From contig CADALZ010000025.1 in NCBI GenBank assembly GCA_902788865.1, positions 1 to 41,582 on the forward strand: a stretch of 41,582 nucleotides of DNA, given 5' to 3'. The notes below the pieces were generated by a model, which was not told the origin of the DNA, did no database searches, and saw only the letters and a program-made list of their open reading frames with translations. The translations under genes were made by a program, and so were the position numbers. This document shows, piece after piece, positions 16,201 through 24,296 of the stretch (its first letter is position 1; the number at the start of each line of letters is the position of its first letter). Origin of the DNA: an uncultured Bacteroidales bacterium. Lineage in GTDB: Bacteria; Bacteroidota; Bacteroidia; Bacteroidales; Bacteroidaceae.

Positions 16201-16327
16201 CTATGTATCAGGCCAGAACCTGTTCTTCATCGCTCCCGACTGGGAGTTCAGCGATCCTGAAATCCGCAACAGCCGTGCTACCCAGCTGGCTCGCACAGTT
16301 ACCTTTGGTTTAAATGTTAGATTCTAA
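13247..16327 (+). CDS. SusC/RagA-family TonB-dependent outer-membrane transporter
   Basis: The 1026-residue protein imports oligosaccharides across the outer membrane together with its SusD partner. A signal peptide (about residues 1-29, LCALPLFLAVCMPMGTMAA) leads into a carboxypeptidase-regulatory-like domain (VTVTVKDALGEVIGANVQVK). The TonB box region DEVVVVGYG follows at 124-132, then a plug with QIRGQKSVNGGSDPLIVVNG and the typical VLKDATSLAAYGSQAANGVI. The rest is beta-barrel and ends in an outer-membrane C-terminus (TVTFGLNVRF). Length is normal for the family. Codon use is strongly biased to C/G-ending codons, which creates long spurious ORFs on the other strand. SusD follows after 19 nt. 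Confidence 0.95.
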   Translation: MRNNLLTKRLRLCALPLFLAVCMPMGTMAAVTETTGVQGIQQNGRNVTVTVKDALGEVIGANVQVKGTTIGAVTNLDGVAVVQGVPNGATLVISFVGYVSQEIVLQDGQTSLEVTLREDSEMLDEVVVVGYGTTKRKNFTGSVSTMNVADGAVANMAPVNSADMLRGLVPGLTMTQESVAGTASSIQIRGQKSVNGGSDPLIVVNGVIYKGTINDIDPNIVESMSVLKDATSLAAYGSQAANGVIMITTKKGAQGKPMINFRSSVSLSQAAYKPQVRDGKGFIELINARQGLPEGSTNWMTYLERENYEKGEETDWVDYVTHTGVNQNYSLSISGANEHMDYMFGASLSNNDNFIRGNVFKRKTVNGRINTKINNYIKVGMNFNYADMSQDGLRPSTNRYYSPWGEPYLQDGKTYRRFITEHTADDVNPMWNVVGGVDRQNRNNNVSLGGEIEIKIPGIEGLSYKLTGNYNIRQTLNRQFNHEQYYVAIGDGQDYTTDVFDRHLNQAQGWIENSKTKSYVMDHILTYTREFGDHFVSATAVYTRDSDKLDGSRVEGIDFSGLGNTTLGYYGLGNAATHNITEINFRLHNNVGYLGRVNYSYKDTYHFNASVRRDGSSVFGSDKKWGTFPAVGVAWTISNEGFFQDALPWATNTKLKASWGKNGNQSLMPYQTLSQMAMGKSGGYTAYFGGQPIFAQALTTLGNPDLGWETTTSWNFGIETDLLKGGRIHFELDTYIANTTDQIFNSTIPVMGAGLSHQYATMGRVKNWGIEAVLSTVNIRKKDFTWTTNFQFNLNRSILKELDGSGQDNIQDQLFLNKSLGAIYGYDYDRVVQVEDTEYMQANGAKPGDPMYVDHDGDGVITPSDRVILGFNKPSFQLNMGNTITWKDFSLYFLFAGTFSGGKYGVAPNNFAFATNMENMAYINVEDHPFWTEQNRDTKHVGATADVSKFTGVQKYGFIRLQDVNLAYNLKGAWMSKVGLSSAQVYVSGQNLFFIAPDWEFSDPEIRNSRATQLARTVTFGLNVRF

Positions 16328-16346
16328 TTAAAAAGACACAATAGAT

Positions 16347-18155
16347 ATGAAAGCATATAATTATCTTTTGGCAGGTTTGATGGCCACATGCGCCCTCACT
16401 TCCTGCAACGACGATGAATTCTTGGAGGAACAGCCAAGAACCATCTACACCGTAGATACTGCCTTCGAGAAGAGCAGTCAGGTGGATGCTGCCATTGCCC
16501 GTGCCTACATAGGTTTCAACTATATGTTTGGCTTCCACAACCTCTATGTGGAAGGTGCAGCAGCCAGCAACCTTCTGGCTGGCAACGGCTCTGATGTGAT
16601 AGGCGGCGGTCAGGCTTACCCTCACATGGCAGCTGGCCAGTTCTCCAACTTCATGAGCCTGAACTCAAACACAGGCGACTTCAACACGCTGTGGAACGAG
16701 CTCTATCAGCTCGCTGCTGAGGCCAATCTGGTGCTGTATGGCGCAGAGCTGGTGAACTGGAACAACGAGGCCGACAAGGCTTATGCCATCGCTCAGGCGC
16801 GCTTCTTCCGCGGATGGGCTTACCTGCGTCTGGGTGAGTGCTTCGGCGGTGTGCCTATCGTAGAGGAGTTCAGCGAGCAGCTGAAGTTCGACTATGGACG
16901 CAACACGCGTCAGGAGGTCTATCAGTTTGCTATCGACGACCTGCAGGCTGCAGCCGCTGGCCTGCCTGAATATCCTCGCCAGGCTGGACGTGCCGCTCAG
17001 GGCATAGCCAACCACTTCTTGGCAGAGGCTTATCTGGCACAAGGCGTAGAGACAGGCAACAACGCACTCTTCAACGATGCTGTGGCAGCAGCTAAGAAGG
17101 TGATAGCTGCCCATCCGCTGATGACTCAGCGCTTCGGCGTGCGTGCCAACCCTATGGATACAGGTACCAATGGATTCCTGGGCGTGCCCAACTATAAGGA
17201 AGATGGTAACGTGTACTACGACCTCTTCCAGATGGGCAACTACGACTATGACGAGGGTAACACAGAGAGCCTGATGGCTGTGCAGGCACCTACCTACAAC
17301 CAGTGGGTGGCCGATGGTGGCAATGTGTATATGTATGGTGTCACCGTAGGTGCGCCTTATCGTGACTTCGTGTGGAATGCCACAGAGACGCAGCCAGACT
17401 CAGCTGGTCCTTGGCACGACAATCCAAACATCGACATGAACCAGTTTGTGGGTGGTAACCAGGGTGCTTACTTGGGTGGTACCTCTTGGGGTCTGGTTGG
17501 TTCTACCGACTACTCTGACGAGGTGGTTTGGGAAGGCAACTTCGGCGATGATATCCGCAACTCACAGATCGTGCGCTGCGACCCAGTGGTGATGGAGAAG
17601 ACCTCTAAGCACTATGGCGAGATCTGCAAGAAAGAGTGGCTGCTCTTCCCATCAGCACTGATGCGCGTCTCTTGCAAGATAGCTATGCAGGATGGTTGGG
17701 GCTGGGACTCTCACCATGCTTTCGCAGGTGTGCAGACTTTCTGCTACCAGTATGGTCGTGATATGTATGTGGCACGCTCTGCTGAGACCTACCTGCTGCT
17801 GGCCGAGGCTTACCTGCGCTTAGGCGATCAGGCCAATGCCACAGCAGCCCTGAACACCGTGCGCCAGCGTGCACAGGCCTCCTATATGTATAGCACCATC
17901 ACCATGCGCGACATTCTGGATGAGCGTGCCCGTGAGCTGGCATTCGAGGAGCATCGTTGGCCTACCTTGCTGCGTCTGGACAAGACGGGTGGTGAGAATC
18001 CAGATATGAAATATCAGCTGGAGCACTACACTATGTTTACCAACGATCTGGGTCAGGATGGCATCGTGCCTCAGTGGACGCTGTTCCCTATTCCTCTGAC
18101 GGTGATCAACCTGAACAAGGAAGCTAAGCTGGAGCAGAATCCAGGATGGAATTGA
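16347..18155 (+). CDS. SusD/RagB-family surface glycan-binding lipoprotein
   Basis: The 602-residue lipoprotein has the signal MKAYNYLLAGLMATCALTSC, with acidic residues right after the Cys (NDDE), a pattern linked to surface export in Bacteroidetes. The SusD-like N-terminus (FLEEQPRTIYTVDTAFEKSS) is followed by TPR-like helices (AQARFFRGWAYLRLGECFGG, ANHFLAEAYLAQG). The RagB/SusD C-terminal part includes YVARSAETYLLLAEAYLRLG and ILDERARELAFEEHRW. It caps the SusC barrel and binds glycan. It ends with the usual LEQNPGW motif. A strong terminator follows. Confidence 0.95.
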   Translation: MKAYNYLLAGLMATCALTSCNDDEFLEEQPRTIYTVDTAFEKSSQVDAAIARAYIGFNYMFGFHNLYVEGAAASNLLAGNGSDVIGGGQAYPHMAAGQFSNFMSLNSNTGDFNTLWNELYQLAAEANLVLYGAELVNWNNEADKAYAIAQARFFRGWAYLRLGECFGGVPIVEEFSEQLKFDYGRNTRQEVYQFAIDDLQAAAAGLPEYPRQAGRAAQGIANHFLAEAYLAQGVETGNNALFNDAVAAAKKVIAAHPLMTQRFGVRANPMDTGTNGFLGVPNYKEDGNVYYDLFQMGNYDYDEGNTESLMAVQAPTYNQWVADGGNVYMYGVTVGAPYRDFVWNATETQPDSAGPWHDNPNIDMNQFVGGNQGAYLGGTSWGLVGSTDYSDEVVWEGNFGDDIRNSQIVRCDPVVMEKTSKHYGEICKKEWLLFPSALMRVSCKIAMQDGWGWDSHHAFAGVQTFCYQYGRDMYVARSAETYLLLAEAYLRLGDQANATAALNTVRQRAQASYMYSTITMRDILDERARELAFEEHRWPTLLRLDKTGGENPDMKYQLEHYTMFTNDLGQDGIVPQWTLFPIPLTVINLNKEAKLEQNPGWN

Positions 18156-18178
18156 TTGTCTATAGATAAGGATTGAAC

Positions 18179-18240
18179 GGCGGGTTATGCAGATTTATAC
18201 GAGTGGCTTCGTATAGTCTGTATAATCCGCCTTTCGCTTT
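18179..18240 (+). terminator. Terminator after the SusC/SusD operon
   Basis: GGCGGGTTAT (18179-18188) pairs with ATAATCCGCC (18222-18231). An inner stem ATACGA/TCGTAT is nested within, giving one long interrupted hairpin followed by a T-rich tail. Confidence 0.8.
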
Positions 18241-18323
18241 AAACAAATAGAATAGTTGGGATATTATTTCGTTATTTGAAGATTAATTGCTAACTTGCAA
18301 CGTTTTAAGAATAAAAACTTACA

Positions 18324-19235
18324 ATGATGAGAACAAATAGAAGAAACGCCCTGAAAATAATGGGTTTAGGAGCAGCGGGCATTGCCTTCGCTCCTTATGT
18401 GAAAGCAGCTGACGTGCTGGACGAGGCTACGCTGCAGAGCCTGCCACGTGCTAATCAAGGCATGCCACAGCCTAAGTATAATGAGCCTGTGGTGTATGAG
18501 GGACCAGACGTGATCATCCGTCGCATAGATGAGCATACGTGGGAGGGCAACGGCCACCTGATGGCCAACGAGACCATCTACCTCATAGAGGGCAACGAGC
18601 GCACCATCCTGCTGGATGCTGGTACGAAGATAGACGGCCTCCGCAAGATAGTGGAGGGCATCACCTCTAAGCCTATCACGCTGATAGCTACACACGTGCA
18701 CCCCGACCATACGGGTAGCGCCATCAACGACTTTGAGGAGATCTGGATCAATGCGGGCGATGAGGTGAACGTGCCTCAGTTCATGGCCGACTATAAGGGG
18801 AAGGTGAACTTCCTGGAAGACGGTCAGGTGTTCGACTTGGGTGGACGTCGCATCGAGGTGATCTTCACCCCTGGACACACGCCTGGCAGCGCTACCTTCT
18901 TCGAGATGGAGGGCAGGAAGTGGGGCTATAGTGGCGATGCCTTTGGTTCTGGCAACCTGCTGCTGACCACTAACTTCTCCACACTGCTGGCTACCACCAC
19001 TCGCATAGAGAGCTACATGAAGCGTCACGGCATAGAGAAGATGTATCCGGGCCACTATATGGGTAGCAATCCGGAGACGCTGCAGCGTATCAGCGACCTG
19101 AAGAAGATGTCTGAGGAGATGATCGCTGGCACGCGCAAGGGCGAAACCTCTGGACAGGCGATGATGGGTCTGAATGGCCGCATACGCGACTTTGGGGTGA
19201 ACATCAGTTATCGCGATCCAGAAGGAGTGAAATAG
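18324..19235 (+). CDS. Tat-exported metallo-beta-lactamase-fold hydrolase
   Basis: The 303-residue protein opens with a twin-arginine signal (NRRNALKIMGLGAAGIAFAP) and is likely exported folded to the periplasm. Metal ligands are visible: HVHPDH (His124, His126, Asp128, His129), GHTPGS, the bridging Asp in SGDAFGSG, and GHYMGS. This is the complete set for a two-zinc hydrolase. The substrate is unknown; relatives act on lactones, esters or phosphodiesters. It lies between the SusCD operon and a carboxylesterase, so a step in releasing or tailoring sugar derivatives is plausible. Cytosolic function is unlikely given the signal. Confidence 0.88.
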   Translation: MMRTNRRNALKIMGLGAAGIAFAPYVKAADVLDEATLQSLPRANQGMPQPKYNEPVVYEGPDVIIRRIDEHTWEGNGHLMANETIYLIEGNERTILLDAGTKIDGLRKIVEGITSKPITLIATHVHPDHTGSAINDFEEIWINAGDEVNVPQFMADYKGKVNFLEDGQVFDLGGRRIEVIFTPGHTPGSATFFEMEGRKWGYSGDAFGSGNLLLTTNFSTLLATTTRIESYMKRHGIEKMYPGHYMGSNPETLQRISDLKKMSEEMIAGTRKGETSGQAMMGLNGRIRDFGVNISYRDPEGVK

Positions 19236-19236
19236 G

Positions 19237-19510
19237 TACGGCGGAGCCGTAAAATTAAAAAATTAAAAGATTAATGTTTCGCAAGTCTTCATGCTCACGC
19301 TATAATCCCTCCCCCCATGGGGGAGGTTAGGAGAGGGAACGCCTCCTGCATAGGATGAGTGCGATACTATGTGAAAGCCCTCACCTTACCTCTCCCAGAG
19401 GGAGAGGGATTGGTTAGGAAACCTCTCCCAAATGGAGAGGGACTGATTAATAAGCTTACTTGCGAAACTTGGGTTAAAAAACGTTACGGCGAAGCCGTAA
19501 AATTAAAAGA
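19237..19510. repeat. Intergenic hairpin repeats, first cluster
   Basis: TACGGCGGAGCCGTA (19237-19251) and TTACGGCGAAGCCGTAA (19484-19500) are short palindromes, each followed by AT-rich AAAATTAAAA. Between them are three purine/pyrimidine hairpins: 19308-19326, CCTCTCCC/GGGAGAGG at 19389-19407, and CCTCTCC/GGAGAGG at 19422-19440. They resemble dispersed intergenic repeats. No gene is seen. Confidence 0.75.
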
Positions 19511-19537
19511 TTAAAAAATTAAAAGATGCAAAAAAGT

Positions 19538-19740
19538 GATGCCGTAGGCATCTTATAGGGTAGCCAGCCATGTAATGGCTGGTATTGAGGATGCTATAGA
19601 GAGACAGCGTGCCGTAGGTACGCAACAAATCGTGGGTGGCGTACCCTATTATGCTCCTCTGGGCATTATCTCACTTGATGTTAGCATCACTTGCGAAACT
19701 TGAATTAAAAAACGTTACGGCTCGCCGTAAAATGCAAAAA
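19538..19740. repeat. Intergenic hairpin repeats, second cluster
   Basis: This part has GATGCC-gta-GGCATC (19538-19552), CCAGCCA/TGGCTGG (19564-19582) and a GTGCCGTAGGTACG unit near 19610. Another TTACGGC/GCCGTAA palindrome lies at 19715-19730, preceded by the word CTTGCGAAACTTG that also occurs before the 19484 copy. It looks like a mosaic of REP-like elements. No coding signal is visible. Confidence 0.7.
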
Positions 19741-19778
19741 TTAAAAAATGCAAATATGCAAAAATAGTTTAGAGTCTT

Positions 19779-21404
19779 ATGAAGAAAGTGATATTATCTT
19801 TGGCGCTGTTTATGGTGGCGCTGACAATGAATGCCCAGCTGCTGCATACTACGGTGGCACAGGGCGAAGTGGAAGGAGTGGAGCAGAACGGATTGGCTTA
19901 TTATAAAGGTATTCCGTTTGCTACGCCACCAGTGGGAAACTTGCGTTGGAAGGCTCCTCTGCCTGCACAGCCCTGGCAGGGGGTGTATAAGGCTGATACG
20001 TTCAAGGACAAGCCTTACCAGCAGAGTCAGGGACCAGCGCGTCCTGGTCAGCCTGGTGTGAGTGAGGACTGCCTCTATCTGAATGTGCTCACTCCTGCCA
20101 AGCGGGCAGGAGAGGGGCTGCCTGTGCTGGTGTGGATTCATGGCGGAGGCTTCAACACTGGTGCATCATGGGAGCAGAACGGTGAGAAGTTCGCCCAGGC
20201 TGGCATCGTGTATGCAGCCATCACCTATCGTACCAATGTCTTCGGCTTCCTGTCGCTGCCAGAACTGAGCAAGGAGAGCGAGAAGGAGACGGGGCGTGCC
20301 ATCAGCGGCAACTACGGACTGATGGACCAGATAGCTGCCTTGCAGTGGATACACGATAACATCGCAGCCTTCGGAGGTGATCCTGAGAAGGTGACCATCA
20401 TGGGTGAGAGTGCAGGGGCCATCTCTGTGGCTATGCTCTGCCAGAGTCCGCTGGCCAAGGGTCTCTTCCGTGGAGCCATCTCTGAGAGTGGTGGCAACAT
20501 GGTGCCAGAGGACAATGTGCGCATAGACAATAACTCCATCCGCAACGTGGTGGGCAGCGAGAAATATGGTTCCGACTTCTTGGGGCGCATAGGCTTTGGC
20601 AAGCTGAAGTTGAAAGATCTGCGCAAGCAAGACCCAGAGAAGTTCATGGGCGACCCTATAGCCTTTGGTGCTGGTGGTGCCCTGTGGCCTACCTACGACG
20701 GCTATGTGCTGAAGGGCGACCCCTACAAGCTCTATGAGCAGGGCGACTATAACGACGTGAATGTGCTGATAGGTACCAACAGCGACGAAGGCTCCATGTT
20801 TACGGGCTTCTTGGGTGGCTTCACCCCTGAGCAGTATGAGCAGGAGATGAAGGAGAGCTTCCCAGACCCTGTGTGGCAGCAGCGCTTCCGCCAGATGTAT
20901 CCTGGGGCCACGCCACAGCAGGCATTCGATGCCCATAGCGACATCTTCCGTGAGGCTGCGTTTGCTTGGCCAACCTATGCGTGGGGCAACCTGCAGAGCA
21001 AGAACACAGCCGAGGGCAAGGGCAAAGGCAAGGTGTATATGTTCTTCTTCAACCACGCCAAGCAGAACATGTTCCGTCGTGGTCAGGATGCCAATCGTGA
21101 GTACCTCACCATGCATGCAGGCGAGCTGGGCTTGACCTTCGGGCAGCTGGGTGGTTTTGGTGGTCGCGCCAATCCTTCAGACGAGGCGCTCTCTCGCCTG
21201 GTGATGCAATACTGGATCAACTTCATCAAGACTGGCGATCCCAATGGTGGCTACCTGCCTCTGTGGCCTGAGTATAGCAAGGATACAGAGACCGTGATGA
21301 ACTTCCGTGATGGTGCCTACCTGACGCCTATCCACAACAAGCCTCAGCTGGAACTTTGGGAAGAGTACTTCAAGTGGCGTAGGGAGCACAAGACGGCGCT
21401 TTAA
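19779..21404 (+). CDS. Type-B carboxylesterase
   Basis: The 541-residue secreted enzyme has the signal MKKVILSLALFMVALTMNAQ. Family markers are YKGIPFATPPVGNLRWKAP and EDCLYLNVLTP. The oxyanion-hole HGGGF lies near residue 123, the nucleophile elbow GESAGA has Ser211, and GTNSDEGSMF is typical of the acidic-residue region. A His in MHAGELGLTFG probably completes the triad. It hydrolyses carboxylic esters. In this context, removal of acyl or feruloyl-type groups from plant polysaccharide is a reasonable guess. Its stop codon is the first unit of a heptamer tandem repeat. Confidence 0.92.
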   Translation: MKKVILSLALFMVALTMNAQLLHTTVAQGEVEGVEQNGLAYYKGIPFATPPVGNLRWKAPLPAQPWQGVYKADTFKDKPYQQSQGPARPGQPGVSEDCLYLNVLTPAKRAGEGLPVLVWIHGGGFNTGASWEQNGEKFAQAGIVYAAITYRTNVFGFLSLPELSKESEKETGRAISGNYGLMDQIAALQWIHDNIAAFGGDPEKVTIMGESAGAISVAMLCQSPLAKGLFRGAISESGGNMVPEDNVRIDNNSIRNVVGSEKYGSDFLGRIGFGKLKLKDLRKQDPEKFMGDPIAFGAGGALWPTYDGYVLKGDPYKLYEQGDYNDVNVLIGTNSDEGSMFTGFLGGFTPEQYEQEMKESFPDPVWQQRFRQMYPGATPQQAFDAHSDIFREAAFAWPTYAWGNLQSKNTAEGKGKGKVYMFFFNHAKQNMFRRGQDANREYLTMHAGELGLTFGQLGGFGGRANPSDEALSRLVMQYWINFIKTGDPNGGYLPLWPEYSKDTETVMNFRDGAYLTPIHNKPQLELWEEYFKWRREHKTAL

Positions 21405-21464
21405 ACATTAAACGTTAAACATTAAACGTTGAACATTAAACATTAAACATTGAACATTGAACAT
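21402..21464. repeat. Nine-unit heptamer tandem repeat
   Basis: Nine contiguous copies of TRAACRT (TAAACAT, TAAACGT, TGAACAT variants) fill 21402-21464. The first unit contains the esterase stop codon. Confidence 0.9.
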
Positions 21465-21480
21465 TTTGGCTGCGCAGGCT

Positions 21481-21660
21481 ACTCCCGACCTCATTTTTGG
21501 AGCGTGAAGAAAATCGGGAGCGTTTTGGAAAAGAGGGCCGCACCTCGGCAATTCAAGCCAGTTTGATTGCGCTCTGTTTGCTTGAGAATTGAGAAACTCC
21601 CGACCTCATTTTTGGAGCGTGAAGAAAATCGGGAGCGTTTTTGGAAAAGAGGGCAGCACC
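21481..21660. repeat. Pair of 64-65 bp direct repeats
   Basis: 21481-21544 and 21596-21660 are nearly identical, differing by one inserted T and a base near the end. Each copy contains the inverted repeat CTCCCGA/TCGGGAG. They occupy the 407-nt gap between esterase and rhamnosidase and belong to no gene that I can support. Confidence 0.85.
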
Positions 21661-21754
21661 GCAAAATCTCCGAAGGAGATGTCTTGCGGCCCTCCCAAAA
21701 ACGAGAGCGATTTTTAGCGGAAAAAATGCAGTCGGCGTGTTTTTCTTTGATTCG

Positions 21755-21778
21755 TTTCTTTTGCACGAGCAAAAGAAA
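21755..21778. repeat. Stem-loop before the rhamnosidase gene
   Basis: TTTCTTTTGC (21755-21764) pairs perfectly with GCAAAAGAAA (21769-21778) around ACGA. It looks like a dispersed Bacteroidales hairpin. It lies 33 nt upstream of the rhamnosidase ATG, where it could affect translation. Confidence 0.7.
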
Positions 21779-21811
21779 TGAATAATAAGATAATGAAAAT
21801 AAAAAAGAAAT

Positions 21812-24283
21812 ATGAAAAAAACAGCATTATTACTTGGAATGGCGGCAATGCTCATCTGCAATGACATATCCGCCCAGTTTAACATGGGTGCCCAGCTGCC
21901 CAGACTGCAGCGTCGTGAATCCTTCGATATGGTGAAGGAATCATGGAGTGCAGGCTGGATAGCCGTGCCAGAGACCACTCCAAAAGGCTACGGCATCTAC
22001 TACTTCCGCAAGGATGTGGAGCTGGCAGCCAAACCAGCTAAGTTCGTGGTCTATGTGACAGGCGACACACGCTATAAGCTCTATGTGAATGGGCAGTTGG
22101 CCTCACTGGGCCCAGCCCGTAACGATTCCAAGCATTGGAACTATGAGACCGTAGATCTGGCACCATACCTCAAGGCTGGCAAGAACGTCTTTGCTGCACA
22201 GGTGTGGAACGAGGGCGAGTTCACACCCGTGCCAAACGCCACCATCCGCACAGGCTTCCTGATGATGGGCGAGGGCGATGCCAAAGTGGTGAGCACAGAT
22301 GGCACATGGAAGGCCATTCAAGACCCTGCCTACACTCCGATACGCCAGCAGGTGCCAGGCTACTATGCCCTCGGTGCTGGTGAGCAGATAGACATGAGCC
22401 AAACCATCACGGGCTGGATGGACGCAGATGCCGACCTCAGTCAGTGGAAAGACGCGCAGGTGTTCGACATAGGTACGCCACACGACACCAGCAGTGGCAC
22501 AGGTGTGTACAGCACCCACTTGTTGGTGCCCAGCACCCTGCCACAAGTGGAGCGCTTCGAGAAGCGTCTGCAGGTGGTGCGCCTGCTGACCATAGACGGC
22601 ACACCTATCAAGCAGCAGAAGAATGGCCAATGGCAGATAGTCAGTGGTCAATCTATCCCAAAAGACTGGCCAGCACAGAACGCTGCTGTGACCATCCCAG
22701 CAGGAAAAACGGTAGAGCTACTCCTTGACCAACAGGAACTTACCAATGGTTTCTTCAAGCTGAACTTCAGCAAGGGCGCAGGGGCAGAAATCAACATTGG
22801 CTACGCAGAGGCACTCTATACAGACGAGCGTGGCAACAAGAAAGGCAATCGCAACGAGGTGGAAGGTAAGCACTTCATTGGGCGCTCAGACAAGTTGCTC
22901 TCCAGCGGTAAGGACAATCAGCAGTTCACCTCGCTCGACTGGCGCACCTTCCGCTACGTGAAGTTGAACATTGTCACTAAGGGTGAGGCACTCACCATCA
23001 ACGATATCGGCAGCACCTTCACAGGTTATCCGTTCCAGCTGAATGCCCACCTCGATACAGACAATCAGGAGCTGCAGAAGATGATGGAGATAGGCTGGCG
23101 CACAGCTCGCCTCTGTGCCATAGAGACCTATACAGACTGTCCGTTCTACGAGCAGTTGCAATACCTGGGCGATACGCGCATTCAGGCACTTGTATCCCTC
23201 TATAATAGTGGTGACGATCGGTTGGTGAAGAACTTCCTGCGTCAGAGCGACATGAGTCGTAATGCCGAAGGTATCACCATGGGACGTGCGCCCTCAGAGT
23301 TGGCCCAGTACATCACTCCATACGCCCTGAGCTACATCTATGCCATCCACGACTATTTGCGCTATGGCGCAGACCAAGACCTCGTGCTCGACCTCATCCC
23401 TGGAGCAGAGCAGATACTTCACTACTTCAGTAAGTACCAGCAGGCCGACGGACGCATCAAGGGATTGCCAGGCTGGAACTTCTCCGACTGGGTGTATGAG
23501 CCAGGTTGGAACATGGGCGTAGCGCAGGTGGGTAGCGATGGTGGGGGCATCCTCATGGATCTGCAGTTGCTTTTGGGCTTTCAGATGATGAGCGACCTAG
23601 AGAACTATCAGGGCAACACCTTCATGGCCAAGAAATACGATGACAAGGCAGCACAGCTCAAGGCCAGCATCCAGCGTGCCTACTGGAGTGCAGAGAAGGG
23701 CCTCTATGCGCAGACCGTAGAGAAGGAACTCTTCTCACAGCATGCCAACTCTCTGGCCATCCTCGCAGGACTGGTAGAGGGCGAGCAGGCACGTCAAGTG
23801 GCAGAGAAGATGCTCACTGATAAGGAGTTGGCACCATGCTCAGTCTATTATAAGTTCTACCTGCACGAGGCACTGGTGAAGGCAGGCTTAGGCAACGACT
23901 ACCTGAACTGGCTCGACATCTGGCGTGAGAACATCGCCATGGGACTCACTACTTGGGGAGAGACCAGCGATGTGGATGGCACACGCAGCGATTGCCACGC
24001 ATGGGGCGCCAGTCCTAACATCGAGTTCTTCCGCACCCTGCTGGGTATAGATAGCGCTGCTCCAGCCTTCGCCAAGGTGAAGATAGAGCCACGTCTGGGC
24101 GACCTGAAGAAGATAGGTGGCACCATGCCACATCCGCAGGGCAGCATCAAGGTGAACTATCAGAAGAACGGCTCTACGCTGAAGGCAGACATCGAACTGC
24201 CTACAGGGGTATCTGGCACGCTGGTTTGGGCAGGTAAGACCTACCAACTGCAAGGCGGAAAGAATACCATTGAGGCACGCTAA
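21812..24283 (+). CDS. GH78-family alpha-L-rhamnosidase
   Basis: The 823-residue secreted enzyme has the signal MKKTALLLGMAAMLICNDIS. N-terminal beta-sandwich domains (YYFRKDVELAAKPAKFVVYV, YKLYVNGQLASLGPARND) precede the alpha/alpha barrel. The barrel carries the GH78 hallmark ETYTDCPFYEQLQYLGDTR (Asp442, Glu447) and GWNFSDWVYEPGWN. A C-terminal beta domain includes GATSPNIEFF-like and PHPQGSIKVNYQ segments. It cleaves terminal alpha-L-rhamnose from plant glycans such as pectin side chains or glycosides, by inversion. The next gene starts 13 nt after the stop. Confidence 0.9.
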   Translation: MKKTALLLGMAAMLICNDISAQFNMGAQLPRLQRRESFDMVKESWSAGWIAVPETTPKGYGIYYFRKDVELAAKPAKFVVYVTGDTRYKLYVNGQLASLGPARNDSKHWNYETVDLAPYLKAGKNVFAAQVWNEGEFTPVPNATIRTGFLMMGEGDAKVVSTDGTWKAIQDPAYTPIRQQVPGYYALGAGEQIDMSQTITGWMDADADLSQWKDAQVFDIGTPHDTSSGTGVYSTHLLVPSTLPQVERFEKRLQVVRLLTIDGTPIKQQKNGQWQIVSGQSIPKDWPAQNAAVTIPAGKTVELLLDQQELTNGFFKLNFSKGAGAEINIGYAEALYTDERGNKKGNRNEVEGKHFIGRSDKLLSSGKDNQQFTSLDWRTFRYVKLNIVTKGEALTINDIGSTFTGYPFQLNAHLDTDNQELQKMMEIGWRTARLCAIETYTDCPFYEQLQYLGDTRIQALVSLYNSGDDRLVKNFLRQSDMSRNAEGITMGRAPSELAQYITPYALSYIYAIHDYLRYGADQDLVLDLIPGAEQILHYFSKYQQADGRIKGLPGWNFSDWVYEPGWNMGVAQVGSDGGGILMDLQLLLGFQMMSDLENYQGNTFMAKKYDDKAAQLKASIQRAYWSAEKGLYAQTVEKELFSQHANSLAILAGLVEGEQARQVAEKMLTDKELAPCSVYYKFYLHEALVKAGLGNDYLNWLDIWRENIAMGLTTWGETSDVDGTRSDCHAWGASPNIEFFRTLLGIDSAAPAFAKVKIEPRLGDLKKIGGTMPHPQGSIKVNYQKNGSTLKADIELPTGVSGTLVWAGKTYQLQGGKNTIEAR

Positions 24284-24296
24284 AGCAGAGCAAGTT

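Noticed and set aside
20166-21116. 316-codon minus-strand ORF inside the carboxylesterase
   Set aside because: It is an antisense shadow of a gene with an intact catalytic serine motif.
21402-21464. CRISPR or origin iterons
   Set aside because: Heptamer units are contiguous without spacers and lie between catabolic genes. A simple tandem repeat is sufficient.
21491-21978. 93- and 141-codon minus-strand ORFs in the repeat region before the rhamnosidase
   Set aside because: They translate the duplicated repeat block and the rhamnosidase start in antisense; no independent coding evidence.
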